Below, in pieces: positions 16,401 through 25,740 of a stretch of DNA of 34,790 nt (the first letter of the stretch is position 1; every line of letters begins with the position of its first letter). The notes under the pieces are model-generated. The model searched no databases. It worked only from the letters and a program-made list of their open reading frames with translations, and was not told the origin of the DNA. A program made the position numbers and the translations under genes. This DNA comes from Candidatus Thalassarchaeaceae archaeon (lineage in GTDB: Archaea; Thermoplasmatota; Poseidoniia; Poseidoniales; Thalassarchaeaceae): assembly GCA_030747675.1 (NCBI GenBank), contig JASLKH010000080.1:1-34790 (forward strand). The letters are read 5' to 3'.

Positions 16401-18053
16401 TGGCTTTAGATGCGGTTCTAATGCAGAAAGAAGAATTTTCATTAATTCCATTCCTTCCAATTCCACCCCAGGGGCGAATCGAATTGAAATAGCAGTCTTC
16501 GCTTCAGTTCCAGAATTTCTAATAGCAATTGAAATTGCACGACTTTCTAATTCCCCAGTTAGAAGTAATAATGATTGTTCACCTTCGATATTAATACGAT
16601 TTAATTTGCATTTGCACCATTCTTCAGACAATGAATGTGCTAAATCAGACAACTTATTTTCGCCATCCCATTTCTTTCGTTCACTTGGACTTATTGAAAC
16701 TCGTTTCTTCCAACCATTTTGAAATGCAGATGGGCCCACACTTTGCATTAAACAACCTCTAGCAAGAAGAGCAGCAAGCATGGTTCCAACCCCATCTCCA
16801 ACTAAACTCCAAACATCTTTCTTGTTAGAGTATGGCGATGCCAGTACTAAGTGACCTGAATCTTCGGATCCAATGACCGCAGGAATTCTCTCATCAAAAA
16901 AAATTCTTTCAGCGTTTGAGGAAAGTGCTGCAGAAAGCCATCGATCCCCAACAGCAGTAGTGATTGATTGATGATTTTTTTTCATCCGATTCAATCCAGA
17001 AACTAGACCTAGATCACTTTCTATGCTAGTAGCCACTTGCCAAGACCTCTTGTCAGTGATAGTAACAGCTCTGAGAATATCATCACATATTCGATCACCA
17101 TCGACCACCTTTATGCCATCAGATGTGGCTTCAATTAGAAGACATCGATCGCCATCTCCATCTAGAGCAGCACCAATTATTTGCCCCTCTTTCCAAGTAT
17201 TATCTTCAGACATTGCAAGTGCAGAAAGAAGATCGTGCTGTTTACCAAATGTCTCATCTAATAATTCACTTAAGGTCCAAGAATCAGTGGGGGATAAGCC
17301 ACCTGCCCCCCCATTTTGATTGATTGGAACTGAATTTCTACTTACTTCAATTACAGGTAAACCATAACGAACCAAATCATTTGATAACCAGTTACAAGTA
17401 GCCCCCCCTGAACTATCCAAAAGAATACCTTTTGATGGAATTACTTGTAGTGGTTCTAATTCTTGCAATTTAATTCCAAACAGATTTTCAAGCGAATCTA
17501 GTCTTTGTAGTATCATTCGTTTATAGAGTTCTAATCCGTCAATATCTTCTAGTGTTATACCTCCGTTTTGAGGAGTGGGAATACCACCATCAGCCAATGA
17601 CCAAGCAAGTGATGAAATACGATCTTCGGTATCCGGCATTGATTTGTACCCATTTTGATCAAATAATTTGACACCAGAATCAGTTGCAGGATTATGACTT
17701 GCAGTAACCATCATCCCTGCATCTGCACTAGCACCAAGAATTGCATAATGCAACCCTGGAGTGGGTAATTCTCCGATTTTTAGAGAACGACATCCTGCTG
17801 CAAGCAAACCTGATTCCAAAGCATCTACAAGTTCTGCGTTTCCATCACGCCGGTCCCAACCAATTAACACAAGTGGCGAGTCTCCAATTGTCTCACAAAG
17901 GTACAACCCTGTTGCTTCTCCAATTATTCGCATAGAACGATTACTTAGCACCCGGTTATCAACTAAAGCAATCAAGGCGCCTTCATCAGTCCCCTCAAAT
18001 GATTCAATCCTACCTCGAATGCCATCAGTCCCGTGGAGACGACGATGTGCCAT
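16395..18053 (-). CDS. Phosphohexomutase, phosphoglucosamine mutase-like (GlmM/ManB family)
   Basis: A 552-residue alpha-D-phosphohexomutase with all four family sites: active phosphoserine in VTASHNPATDSGVKLF (Ser119), metal loop ALDGDGDRCLL, sugar-binding GSEDSGH, and phosphate-binding RNSGTEAK. It is ~100 residues longer than typical GlmM, mainly through insertions in the middle domains. The close association with a GlmU-type acetyltransferase directly upstream (4-nt gap) points to glucosamine-6-phosphate to glucosamine-1-phosphate on the way to UDP-GlcNAc. Sequence alone does not exclude glucose or mannose phosphates. The ATG at 18053 gives the family start MAHRRLHGTDGIRG; in-frame upstream codons would run into the previous gene. 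Confidence 0.9.
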   Translation of the reverse strand: MAHRRLHGTDGIRGRIESFEGTDEGALIALVDNRVLSNRSMRIIGEATGLYLCETIGDSPLVLIGWDRRDGNAELVDALESGLLAAGCRSLKIGELPTPGLHYAILGASADAGMMVTASHNPATDSGVKLFDQNGYKSMPDTEDRISSLAWSLADGGIPTPQNGGITLEDIDGLELYKRMILQRLDSLENLFGIKLQELEPLQVIPSKGILLDSSGGATCNWLSNDLVRYGLPVIEVSRNSVPINQNGGAGGLSPTDSWTLSELLDETFGKQHDLLSALAMSEDNTWKEGQIIGAALDGDGDRCLLIEATSDGIKVVDGDRICDDILRAVTITDKRSWQVATSIESDLGLVSGLNRMKKNHQSITTAVGDRWLSAALSSNAERIFFDERIPAVIGSEDSGHLVLASPYSNKKDVWSLVGDGVGTMLAALLARGCLMQSVGPSAFQNGWKKRVSISPSERKKWDGENKLSDLAHSLSEEWCKCKLNRINIEGEQSLLLLTGELESRAISIAIRNSGTEAKTAISIRFAPGVELEGMELMKILLSALEPHLKPS

Positions 18054-18057
18054 ATAT

Positions 18058-18741
18058 TCACTCTCGCAATATAGAATCGGTTTCATGTGCTCCAGAAACA
18101 GTGATATTAGGCCAGACATTACAACCAGCTCCCAGTATAACACCTGGATTGCAAACAGAATTACACCCGATCTGAACATTTTCCCCAAGAATTGCACCGA
18201 ATTTTCTTAGTTCACTATCTATCGGATCCCCCAATCCCCGAATCCAAATATTCCGCCCATCATTTCGTAAATTTGAGAGTTTACATCCTGCACCTAAGTT
18301 CACACCTGAACCTAGAATGGAATCTCCTACGTAATTGAAATGCGGGGCCTTTGCCTCAGGCAATAGTAAACTGTGCTTTATCTCTGAGGCATGCCCGACA
18401 ACTGCTTTTTCACAAATCCAAGAATGACTTCGGACAAGTGCTCCATGACGTACTTCTCCGGAAATGTATGCGGGCCCTTCAATTAGAACACAAGGTCCAA
18501 TAGATGCATTTTTTGTTATATGCACAAACCCTTTGGATTCATCAATAGTAATTGTTTGAGACGCTTTGATTTCATCTGGAATGGATGATCCTAATACTTT
18601 CAATAGCATTTCTAATTGCTTAGCAATCCCTGAGTTTTCAGTTTTATCTAGCAGTGTCCAGATAGGCCTAGAAGTTGGCAATGTTAACCCCTCCACTGAA
18701 TCGCCAACAGAGGGAAACAGAGCTATTGCAGAGAGGTCCAT
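18058..18741 (-). CDS. Left-handed beta-helix acetyltransferase, GlmU C-terminal type
   Basis: A 227-residue protein. After ~70 residues of poorly conserved N-terminus it is a hexapeptide-repeat beta-helix (for example ITKNASIGPCVLIEGPAYIS). The block KAPHFNYVGDSILGSG with NLGAGCKLSNLRND closely resembles the acetyl-CoA-dependent glucosamine-1-phosphate acetyltransferase half of GlmU and of archaeal bifunctional sugar-1-phosphate enzymes. The nucleotidyltransferase half is absent, so a separate uridylyltransferase elsewhere would be needed to make UDP-GlcNAc. It lies between pckA (51-nt gap) and the mutase (4-nt gap), so coupling with the mutase is likely. ATG 18741 is preceded by an in-frame TTG at 18744. 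Confidence 0.83.
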   Translation of the reverse strand: MDLSAIALFPSVGDSVEGLTLPTSRPIWTLLDKTENSGIAKQLEMLLKVLGSSIPDEIKASQTITIDESKGFVHITKNASIGPCVLIEGPAYISGEVRHGALVRSHSWICEKAVVGHASEIKHSLLLPEAKAPHFNYVGDSILGSGVNLGAGCKLSNLRNDGRNIWIRGLGDPIDSELRKFGAILGENVQIGCNSVCNPGVILGAGCNVWPNITVSGAHETDSILRE

Positions 18742-18792
18742 CAAGAGGTCGGACGCGGGATACCCGCTTGAGGCTTTGCGGAGAAAGCAATC

Positions 18793-20409
18793 TCAATTTA
18801 GTGCTTTAGGAGCAGAAGAAAGGACCCCCTCTCCGGTTCCTTTAGCAAACTGCACAAAGTTTTCATTGAACATATTTGCCAATTTGTCTGCAGTTGCATC
18901 AAATGCAGACGGGTCACTCCAAGTATCTCTTGGGTTCAATATTTCCGAAGGCACGTTGGGACACGACTGTGGTATTTCGAATCCAAAACGGCTATCAGTC
19001 AGAAATTCAACATCGTTGAGAGTACCATCAAGTGCAGCATTCAGTAGAGCCCTAGTCCAACGAATTTTTATTCGCTTTGACTTACCATAGCCACCATTAA
19101 CCCACCCTGTATTGAGTAGCCAACATTTAGCTCCATGTTCACTCATTTTTCCAGCAAGAAGGTTTGCATATACACTCGGGTGCATTGGCATAAATGGGGC
19201 CCCAAAACAAGCAGAAAATGTGGCTTGCGGCTCCTTAACTCCGACTTCGGTCCCAGCAACTTTGGCAGTATACCCTGATATGAAGTGATATGCTGCTTGT
19301 TCGGGATTCAACTTGCTGATTGGAGGCAATACTCCAAATGCATCACATGTTAGAAAAACAACATTTTGTGGGTGACCTGCCATGCTATTTTCTGTTCGGT
19401 TTGAGATGAATTCAATAGGATATGAACCACGAGTATTAGCAGTTTTGGACCCATCTTCAAAATCAGGAATTCCGTTTTCATTAAGGACAATATTTTCTAA
19501 AATTGAGCCAGGCATCTTAGTGGTAGCAAAAATAGCAGGTTCATCTTCTTCTGATAAATCAATTAATTTCGCATAGCACCCTCCTTCGAAGTTGAACACT
19601 CCATCATTCGACCAACCATGTTCATCATCCCCAACCAAAGCCCTCTTTGGATCTGCAGATAGTGTTGTTTTACCGGTACCAGAAAGTCCAAAGAAAACAG
19701 CAGTATTTTCTCCAGTAGTATTGGATGAGCAATGCATTGGTAATTGCCCCTTAATTGGTAATAGATAATTCATTATTGAGAAAATAGATTTTTTTATTTC
19801 CCCAGCATAGCGCGTCCCTCCAATAAGCACTAATTTCTGTTCAAATGAGACCATCACGAACGCTTCTGAATTAACATTATCACTCACAGGGTCCGCTAAG
19901 AAATGCGGTGCGTGCAAAATTGTAAATTCAGGAATATGTTTTTCTATTTCAGCAATACTTGGTCTAAGAAACATATTGCGTGCAAAATTTGCGTGCCAAG
20001 CATTTTCCGTCACTAATCGAATTGCTAATCGTTCATGAGGGTCAGCCCCACAATGCAGGTCTTGGACAAAAAGTTGATTTCTTTTATTGAGATAATTCTT
20101 TACTTTCTCTCGAAGATTATTGAAAATTGAAGTAGAGGTTGGGACATTAACATCACCCCACCAGATGTGTTCTGCAGATTCGCCTTCTTTTACAATGAAC
20201 TTGTCATTAGGGGAGCGCCCTGTGCGTTCTCCTGTTTCTGCTACCAATACATTGTGAGCTGAAAGAACTACCTCATCACGTTTTAGAGCAATTTCATACA
20301 ATTCTTCCCATTCTTGATTCCAGTGCACATGACCTACTGGTTTCAATCCATGGGCCTCTAATCCAATGGGTCCGTGCATATTAGCACACCCAATATGGGG
20401 GAGCGGCAT
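18793..20409 (-). CDS. pckA: Phosphoenolpyruvate carboxykinase (ATP)
   Basis: A 538-residue ATP-type PEPCK (oxaloacetate + ATP to PEP + CO2 + ADP, gluconeogenesis). The kinase P-loop is GLSGTGKTTLS starting at residue 241, followed by DDEHGW (261-266). Also visible are the substrate-binding ERTGRSPNDKF and IGGTRYAGEIKKSIF, and PFMPMHPSVYANLL near the end. Many archaea instead use a GTP-type PEPCK, so this bacterial-type enzyme suggests ancient transfer, as is common in marine euryarchaea. A TATAAA-like box 26 nt before the ATG at 20409 supports this start and a leaderless transcript. It is the first gene of a three-gene minus-strand row with the acetyltransferase and mutase. Confidence 0.96.
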   Translation of the reverse strand: MPLPHIGCANMHGPIGLEAHGLKPVGHVHWNQEWEELYEIALKRDEVVLSAHNVLVAETGERTGRSPNDKFIVKEGESAEHIWWGDVNVPTSTSIFNNLREKVKNYLNKRNQLFVQDLHCGADPHERLAIRLVTENAWHANFARNMFLRPSIAEIEKHIPEFTILHAPHFLADPVSDNVNSEAFVMVSFEQKLVLIGGTRYAGEIKKSIFSIMNYLLPIKGQLPMHCSSNTTGENTAVFFGLSGTGKTTLSADPKRALVGDDEHGWSNDGVFNFEGGCYAKLIDLSEEDEPAIFATTKMPGSILENIVLNENGIPDFEDGSKTANTRGSYPIEFISNRTENSMAGHPQNVVFLTCDAFGVLPPISKLNPEQAAYHFISGYTAKVAGTEVGVKEPQATFSACFGAPFMPMHPSVYANLLAGKMSEHGAKCWLLNTGWVNGGYGKSKRIKIRWTRALLNAALDGTLNDVEFLTDSRFGFEIPQSCPNVPSEILNPRDTWSDPSAFDATADKLANMFNENFVQFAKGTGEGVLSSAPKALN

Positions 20410-20430
20410 ACTATCGTCGCCCTGACGGAC

Positions 20431-20439
20431 GTTTATAGT
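20431..20439 (-). promoter_or_regulatory. TATA box of pckA
   Basis: The minus strand reads ACTATAAAC, centred 26 nt before the pckA ATG. This is the standard archaeal TATA distance to the transcription start, implying a leaderless mRNA beginning at or near the ATG. Confidence 0.6.
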
Positions 20440-20550
20440 GCATTTCGGAAAGAATAGTGGTATCCCGATTCAAAAAAACATCTCGTGTTAATGGGAAATA
20501 AGGATAATACCATCCAATGTGTTATTGTTCCATCTAGTTTGGCAAAGGGC

Positions 20551-23500
20551 ATGGCGGAGGAAGAGAAAGGAGAGCAACCTCCATCTTCTGTCAAAGATCG
20601 AATCATCGATAAACGAGCTTTTTCCATAAAAGGCGGCATTAATATTGATGCATTTCTTTCAGATGATAAATTAAATTCGGCTAAAAAACCAGCAGAAATT
20701 GGTGCCTCACCAACCGATGCAACCCTAGGAGCCCTTCCTGAAATGAGTGAAGTTACAGAAGAGGATGAGGCTGTAGGGGATATTTTCGATCCATTTGAGA
20801 GAGAAGTGGGGCCCCAGCCGGGGGATATTTTGAGTGATGGGACTGTATACATGGTTCCAGAAACGGATACTATTACGGAAATTGCTGTTGAAGGAGAACG
20901 ACGGTTACATTGGGCCCTGATGGTAACAATGATTTTTGTTTACAGTTTGGTTGGATGGCTCGTTGCAACGGCTCTTTCTCCAATAACGGCTACTGCTGGA
21001 TTAATTGGATTGGCAAGTTTAGGATTTGTATTGGGTGAGCGATGGATTCCGGACAATGGAATGCATTTGCTTGGAGTAACATGGGTCATTATTTCAATGA
21101 AGTTACTTTATGGATTAGTAATAGATGCTCATCATTGGGGTTGGATTGATACTCAATCATTGGGTATATTATTGATCACATTGGTTGGAGTAAACATTCT
21201 ATTGGGGTACCGCCATGAACATGATGCAATAATGGCGCAAGCAACTCTAGTATCGCTAGCAATAGCCTCTGCTGCGGGTTCTATTGGAGGAGAGTTGGGA
21301 GTCGCAGTAATGATTCTACTTGCAACAATGTTGTTGCATGGACTCGCATTACATCGTCAAAGTGGAAACTTGGCCTCTTTAGGAATTGCCACTAGCCACC
21401 TTTGGGTTGGCCTTCATGCAATTCAATCAAAACCACTTCAAATTGGCGCATTAGAGATTTTACCATTACATGATCCAATGCCTCTTTTTCTTCTAACATT
21501 GGCAGTAACAGGGGTTAATGGAGCCATGGCTGCCCGATTTGCAAGGGAAGAAAATTGGTTTAGTAAAGGAATTTCAATTATTGGCCTTGGAAGGCCAGGT
21601 TTGTGGGGTGTTTCAGTCGGCCTCGGCATGATTGGCGGATTTTTGTTGCTGGCTAGCGGCCGCGATACTACGGGTTACGCATTGGGAATATTGATGACAT
21701 TACTTGCAGTTTACAGCGGTTCCTATCTTGTTGTAAGGGGCGTTGAAGCAATGCAGGTGCTGAAGCCTCTTTGTGCATCACTACCATTCTTGCTCGCGAC
21801 CTTGATTCTGCAAGAAACAAACAGTCAAGTGCCTCTTTCTGGTTACGAATGTTTTGCGATACTTTCAGCAATTGTTGCAATTGGAATTTTACTGAAGCAC
21901 CAATCAAATGTCACAGATCGAGTTCTTTGGATCGGTAGCTTGGTTCTAATGTTGTTACTGATAATATTGATTCCATCTGAAACTATTTCAGAGGGTGGAG
22001 ATGAAGGATTGTTACTACTCTCATCATTTGCAATTTTACATTTGGCCACAGCAGTGTTAGCAATTCGGCGGGATTCACCCAGCATTGCAGGAGTAACGGT
22101 TCTTGCACCATGGATGTGGATGTTTATACATCGATTATGGACGAGTTCACTACACAATTTCTCTCAAGCCAGAAACATTGACATTAGTAAATGGGATACA
22201 ATATACCTTGATCCAAATTATGTTGTATTTTATCTTGCAATTGCAACATTATTACAATATCCGGTAAACCTTCGTCTTGGGGATACTGGTGTTAATTTAG
22301 CAGGCAAATTAGTGGGTGCCTCAGAATTATCGGCAAGATTGCGTGACTCTGGAGCACTTAAATTATGGAATTTAGGATTAATATCTGGATTAGCAGTTTG
22401 GTTAATGATATTCAATACAATCGATGAAATAGGGTGGTATGCTATTGTTGCCTTTTCCACTTTAGCAGCAGTACATGTTGGTGCAGAGGCTCAAGGGAAA
22501 CATCAGGGCAATCCTCGTCTGATTTTGATATTATTAGCAATTGTACTGGTTATCTTACAATGGAATTTAGGGTTAAGTGGAATCTGGGTAATAATTTTGA
22601 CTATTTCGTCGTTAATTATAGCATATTCTCGCAGTAAAGAAGGTCCAAACTCTGCCCTATTATCACTCATCATGTCATTACTTGCTTTACAGATTGCCCT
22701 TTTCGCATTGGATAGAAACATATCTTCCTCCTTAATTGATCCCGAGCCGTTTTCTCGAACTGAAACTGGAATAGTAATGCTGGCTTCAGGTATATCCTTG
22801 TTGGTAGTCTATCTTCCAAGAGCAAGTGAATTGGAGAAAATTTTGCAACCTGCGATTGCTGCTGTTACAATGCTAAGCGTCCTCATATGGGCAGTGTCAT
22901 CACAAGAAATTCATTGGTCACAATCAACTATTGCTATTGCACTTTTTGTCATTACGGCAATGTTCCTTGCAGCCCAAGGTGAACTAAGATCTGAATTAAA
23001 ACAGGTCAGTAAACGAGAATTACGATTACAATCGATGATGCGGAAAAGGCAAATTGCTGAGATAATTACAACAGAGAGCTCGGGTCGAGAAGTATCAACC
23101 CAATTGGTGTCGACAAATTCAGATTTGAGTGTCACAGATGGGTTACCTGAGTTACTACCCCCTATGCGAAATGGAATTGAATTAGCGGTAAATGAAGAAC
23201 AAACCCCATTGGATTTAGAGCATAACTCACAATTATTCCATTTCGCTGATGAGAATTTAGCGAAGAAAGCAGCAGAAGATCCAACTGGGGAATTAGCCCG
23301 TTCAATATCTCAAGCTATTTCTACTGGGAATGTAAAAATGGCAGATTCAGAGTTATATTCACTCATTGAGAAGCAGAGAAAGAGAAGGCGCAGGTCGGGA
23401 GCACAGGGATCTGAGCAGATGGATTTGTTAATTGGCGATATCCATCACCGACCGGTAATTGTCATTTCTTTTATTGTAGTAACAGCGTTAGCAGCATCTT

Positions 23501-24639
23501 GGTTTGCTTGGTTCGATGGCACATTGAATTCAGGTTTACTAATGTTAGTTACCATATTCGCTCTTTCATTAACTTGGATATCAAGACAACGGGCTAAAGT
23601 CCAAAACCTTAGAATGCCTGATTTGATGGGAATCGAAACACCTTTTGCAGTAACAATGATTGCATTGGGACTGATATATTTGGTAGGCCATTTCGGAAAT
23701 TTTAGTTCGCCATATGCACAATTGGATTTACTTGTTTTGTCCTTCGCTTTAGTATCACTAAGTGGGATTTCACTTTATGGTCGTCAAGATTTAGCCTGGA
23801 GAATACCTAGTGCAATCGAATGGGTTTTACTAGTTTTAATGATGACTCGAGCATTCGGAGCAATATTCTACAATGCAGTCCCATTCCCATTGAGTGTTGA
23901 CCCACTTGATTCAGGGTATCCCACAATTGATTGGATGTTACCTTGGCTTTTCCATGAAGGTGTGTTGCTATTATTGGTATGTGTATGGGAATGGATTGAA
24001 GGCTATCGACGAAAGAGTAGCATGGGGGATCATAGGGGTGCAGCGGGTCGAGGTTTCTTTGCATTAAGCGTAGTCTTTGTGTCAACAGGTCCAGCAGGAT
24101 TTCTTGCATCCATCTTTTGTCTTCGCAGATCTTTTGATTGGAAACAACCTGCTGGTGCAGCAATAGCGATACATGCTACTTTAGCCTCACTTTTAGCCTT
24201 CAGAGCATGGACAGAATCAAATTTGTATCAATCAACCTTGGAATGGGTTGTGTTAGGTTCAGCGATCATAATGGTTGCAGCCCATGTGTATACTGTTTTC
24301 ATGAATTTACCAAAATGGACAACAGCATGGTTGTGGAACGCACATATTTTGCTCCCTATTGGGATATTGGCAATTGTTGGTTGGTCGTATTGGTTAGTTA
24401 TTGGTTGTTTATTACTGTCATTGGTTACATGGGTTGGCGGAATTCTACAATTGCGTAGAGGAATGCGTGTCGCTGGTGCATTTGACCTTGCTCTTTCAAT
24501 TGCGATATGGCTCTTGATTATGCAAGATGATGTTCTTAATTCACAAAATATACTTGTCATGCTTTTGGCCCTAGGAATTGAATTAGGAATAGTTGCTTGG
24601 TTGGGCACTCGCCACCAATTGCAGTTATCCCAAGATTAA
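20551..24639 (+). CDS. Very large polytopic membrane protein of unknown function
   Basis: A 1,362-residue protein I cannot assign to a family. Residues 1-~110 are hydrophilic and acidic (from MAEEEKGEQPPSSV). Then come roughly twenty hydrophobic helices (for example WALMVTMIFVYSLVGWLVAT). A soluble stretch of ~150 residues follows (from ELRSELKQVSKRELRLQSMM to the basic KQRKRRRRSG), then about ten more helices. The end is a short cytoplasmic-looking tail. No transporter signature, P-loop or glycosyltransferase motif is visible. Starts at GTG 20485 and ATG 20491 are possible, but the residues they add look non-coding. The next gene, also a membrane protein, starts 60 nt later. The helix count is an estimate by eye. 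Confidence 0.8.
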   Translation: MAEEEKGEQPPSSVKDRIIDKRAFSIKGGINIDAFLSDDKLNSAKKPAEIGASPTDATLGALPEMSEVTEEDEAVGDIFDPFEREVGPQPGDILSDGTVYMVPETDTITEIAVEGERRLHWALMVTMIFVYSLVGWLVATALSPITATAGLIGLASLGFVLGERWIPDNGMHLLGVTWVIISMKLLYGLVIDAHHWGWIDTQSLGILLITLVGVNILLGYRHEHDAIMAQATLVSLAIASAAGSIGGELGVAVMILLATMLLHGLALHRQSGNLASLGIATSHLWVGLHAIQSKPLQIGALEILPLHDPMPLFLLTLAVTGVNGAMAARFAREENWFSKGISIIGLGRPGLWGVSVGLGMIGGFLLLASGRDTTGYALGILMTLLAVYSGSYLVVRGVEAMQVLKPLCASLPFLLATLILQETNSQVPLSGYECFAILSAIVAIGILLKHQSNVTDRVLWIGSLVLMLLLIILIPSETISEGGDEGLLLLSSFAILHLATAVLAIRRDSPSIAGVTVLAPWMWMFIHRLWTSSLHNFSQARNIDISKWDTIYLDPNYVVFYLAIATLLQYPVNLRLGDTGVNLAGKLVGASELSARLRDSGALKLWNLGLISGLAVWLMIFNTIDEIGWYAIVAFSTLAAVHVGAEAQGKHQGNPRLILILLAIVLVILQWNLGLSGIWVIILTISSLIIAYSRSKEGPNSALLSLIMSLLALQIALFALDRNISSSLIDPEPFSRTETGIVMLASGISLLVVYLPRASELEKILQPAIAAVTMLSVLIWAVSSQEIHWSQSTIAIALFVITAMFLAAQGELRSELKQVSKRELRLQSMMRKRQIAEIITTESSGREVSTQLVSTNSDLSVTDGLPELLPPMRNGIELAVNEEQTPLDLEHNSQLFHFADENLAKKAAEDPTGELARSISQAISTGNVKMADSELYSLIEKQRKRRRRSGAQGSEQMDLLIGDIHHRPVIVISFIVVTALAASWFAWFDGTLNSGLLMLVTIFALSLTWISRQRAKVQNLRMPDLMGIETPFAVTMIALGLIYLVGHFGNFSSPYAQLDLLVLSFALVSLSGISLYGRQDLAWRIPSAIEWVLLVLMMTRAFGAIFYNAVPFPLSVDPLDSGYPTIDWMLPWLFHEGVLLLLVCVWEWIEGYRRKSSMGDHRGAAGRGFFALSVVFVSTGPAGFLASIFCLRRSFDWKQPAGAAIAIHATLASLLAFRAWTESNLYQSTLEWVVLGSAIIMVAAHVYTVFMNLPKWTTAWLWNAHILLPIGILAIVGWSYWLVIGCLLLSLVTWVGGILQLRRGMRVAGAFDLALSIAIWLLIMQDDVLNSQNILVMLLALGIELGIVAWLGTRHQLQLSQD

Positions 24640-24699
24640 GTGGAATTCACGAATAAAAGCGTGCGAACGTTGATGCAGGGGAGCCCTTGAAGGCACTAT

Positions 24700-25671
24700 G
24701 TGAGCGGCTCTTGGATATCAGATCGTCCTGAGGCGGAAGAACATCCAGTTGTGCCTTTAGGTTTCAATGAAATGGCTGTACCAAGAATGGCAATCCTAAC
24801 AAGTATAGGAACAGTAATTGTCATTTTAGTGGCCTCGATTTGGATTGGAATTGGAACATGGTCCTTTTTGAATCAATTTGATAATACTTTTTCTTCAAAT
24901 GCAGTAAACGAAGATGATATTCGAGTAAATGGTCGATGGACATGGGAAGCAACATTACTTTTTGATGAATGTGATTCAAGAGATGGAGATTGGAACTGGC
25001 CAAGCAATTTATCATCCCAAGATGATACATTTTGGTTTCCAGGAGAGTTAGAATGTGTGTGGGCCCATCAAGGTCAAGGCGATTATGCCCACCTAGCGAT
25101 TCATAATGTTGATGATAGCAATGTTTTACCCTTGGCCCTTGAAGTAAATCATGAAGCAATCAGTATTGATGGCCAAGGCCAAGGGATATTACTTCAAATT
25201 GAAGCAGGTGATGCAGTTGTATTGCCTCTAAGACTAGAGGCAGATGTGGATGAAACCCTATTCACAATCAGTGCATCCCACGTTTCACTCTCTGAAGCTG
25301 TAGTACAACTTGATGTTGATTTGTACAATGATGGTAGCGACAAAGATAGACATGCACGTAATGAAAGGTTGAATGTAGCATATACAGTTTGGAATGCAGA
25401 TAGCGATGAGGAATTAGATTCAGGAATTTTGCCTGCAACCGCTGGAGAAGACCCAATGTGTAATACACCAATACCATGGGTTTGCTATATCGAGGGATTT
25501 GGCTGGGGGTTGGTTGGTTTAGATGCTGATGTGCTTGAATCAGCGACTCTTTCGGGAACCACTCACACAATTTTACTACCCCCAGACTTAGCCTATGGAA
25601 ATAGTCAGGGGCATGAATTGCAAGATAGCTGGTTGCGATTTGAGCTAGAATTGGAGCAGATTTTTCTCTGA
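24700..25671 (+). CDS. Membrane-anchored protein with a C-terminal FKBP-like domain
   Basis: A 323-residue protein with one N-terminal membrane helix (ILTSIGTVIVILVASIWIGI) and a large outside part rich in Asp, Glu, Trp and beta-strands. The last ~100 residues resemble an FKBP-type prolyl isomerase fold: LNVAYTVWNADSDEELDSG, then IEGFGWGLVGLDADVL, then TILLPPDLAYG and WLRFELELEQIF, which echo the family's LPPELAYG and LxFEVEL ends. A Cys pair (MCNTPIPWVCY) sits in the expected flap region and could form a disulfide. The catalytic aromatic pocket is only partly recognisable, so it may be a binding rather than isomerase domain. The start is GTG 24700; an ATG two bases earlier is out of frame and is followed at once by TGA. 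Confidence 0.75.
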   Translation: MSGSWISDRPEAEEHPVVPLGFNEMAVPRMAILTSIGTVIVILVASIWIGIGTWSFLNQFDNTFSSNAVNEDDIRVNGRWTWEATLLFDECDSRDGDWNWPSNLSSQDDTFWFPGELECVWAHQGQGDYAHLAIHNVDDSNVLPLALEVNHEAISIDGQGQGILLQIEAGDAVVLPLRLEADVDETLFTISASHVSLSEAVVQLDVDLYNDGSDKDRHARNERLNVAYTVWNADSDEELDSGILPATAGEDPMCNTPIPWVCYIEGFGWGLVGLDADVLESATLSGTTHTILLPPDLAYGNSQGHELQDSWLRFELELEQIFL

Positions 25672-25740
25672 TTGGCCAAGGGAAAGACCCATTTCTTTTG
25701 CCTCTTTCTACTAAGCGTGACAGTCATTACCCCAGTAGTG

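Noticed and set aside
18054..18197. Longer mutase start at 18197
   Set aside because: The added 48 codons lie inside the acetyltransferase gene in another frame; the family start MAHRRLHGTDGIRG at 18053 is 4 nt after the upstream stop.
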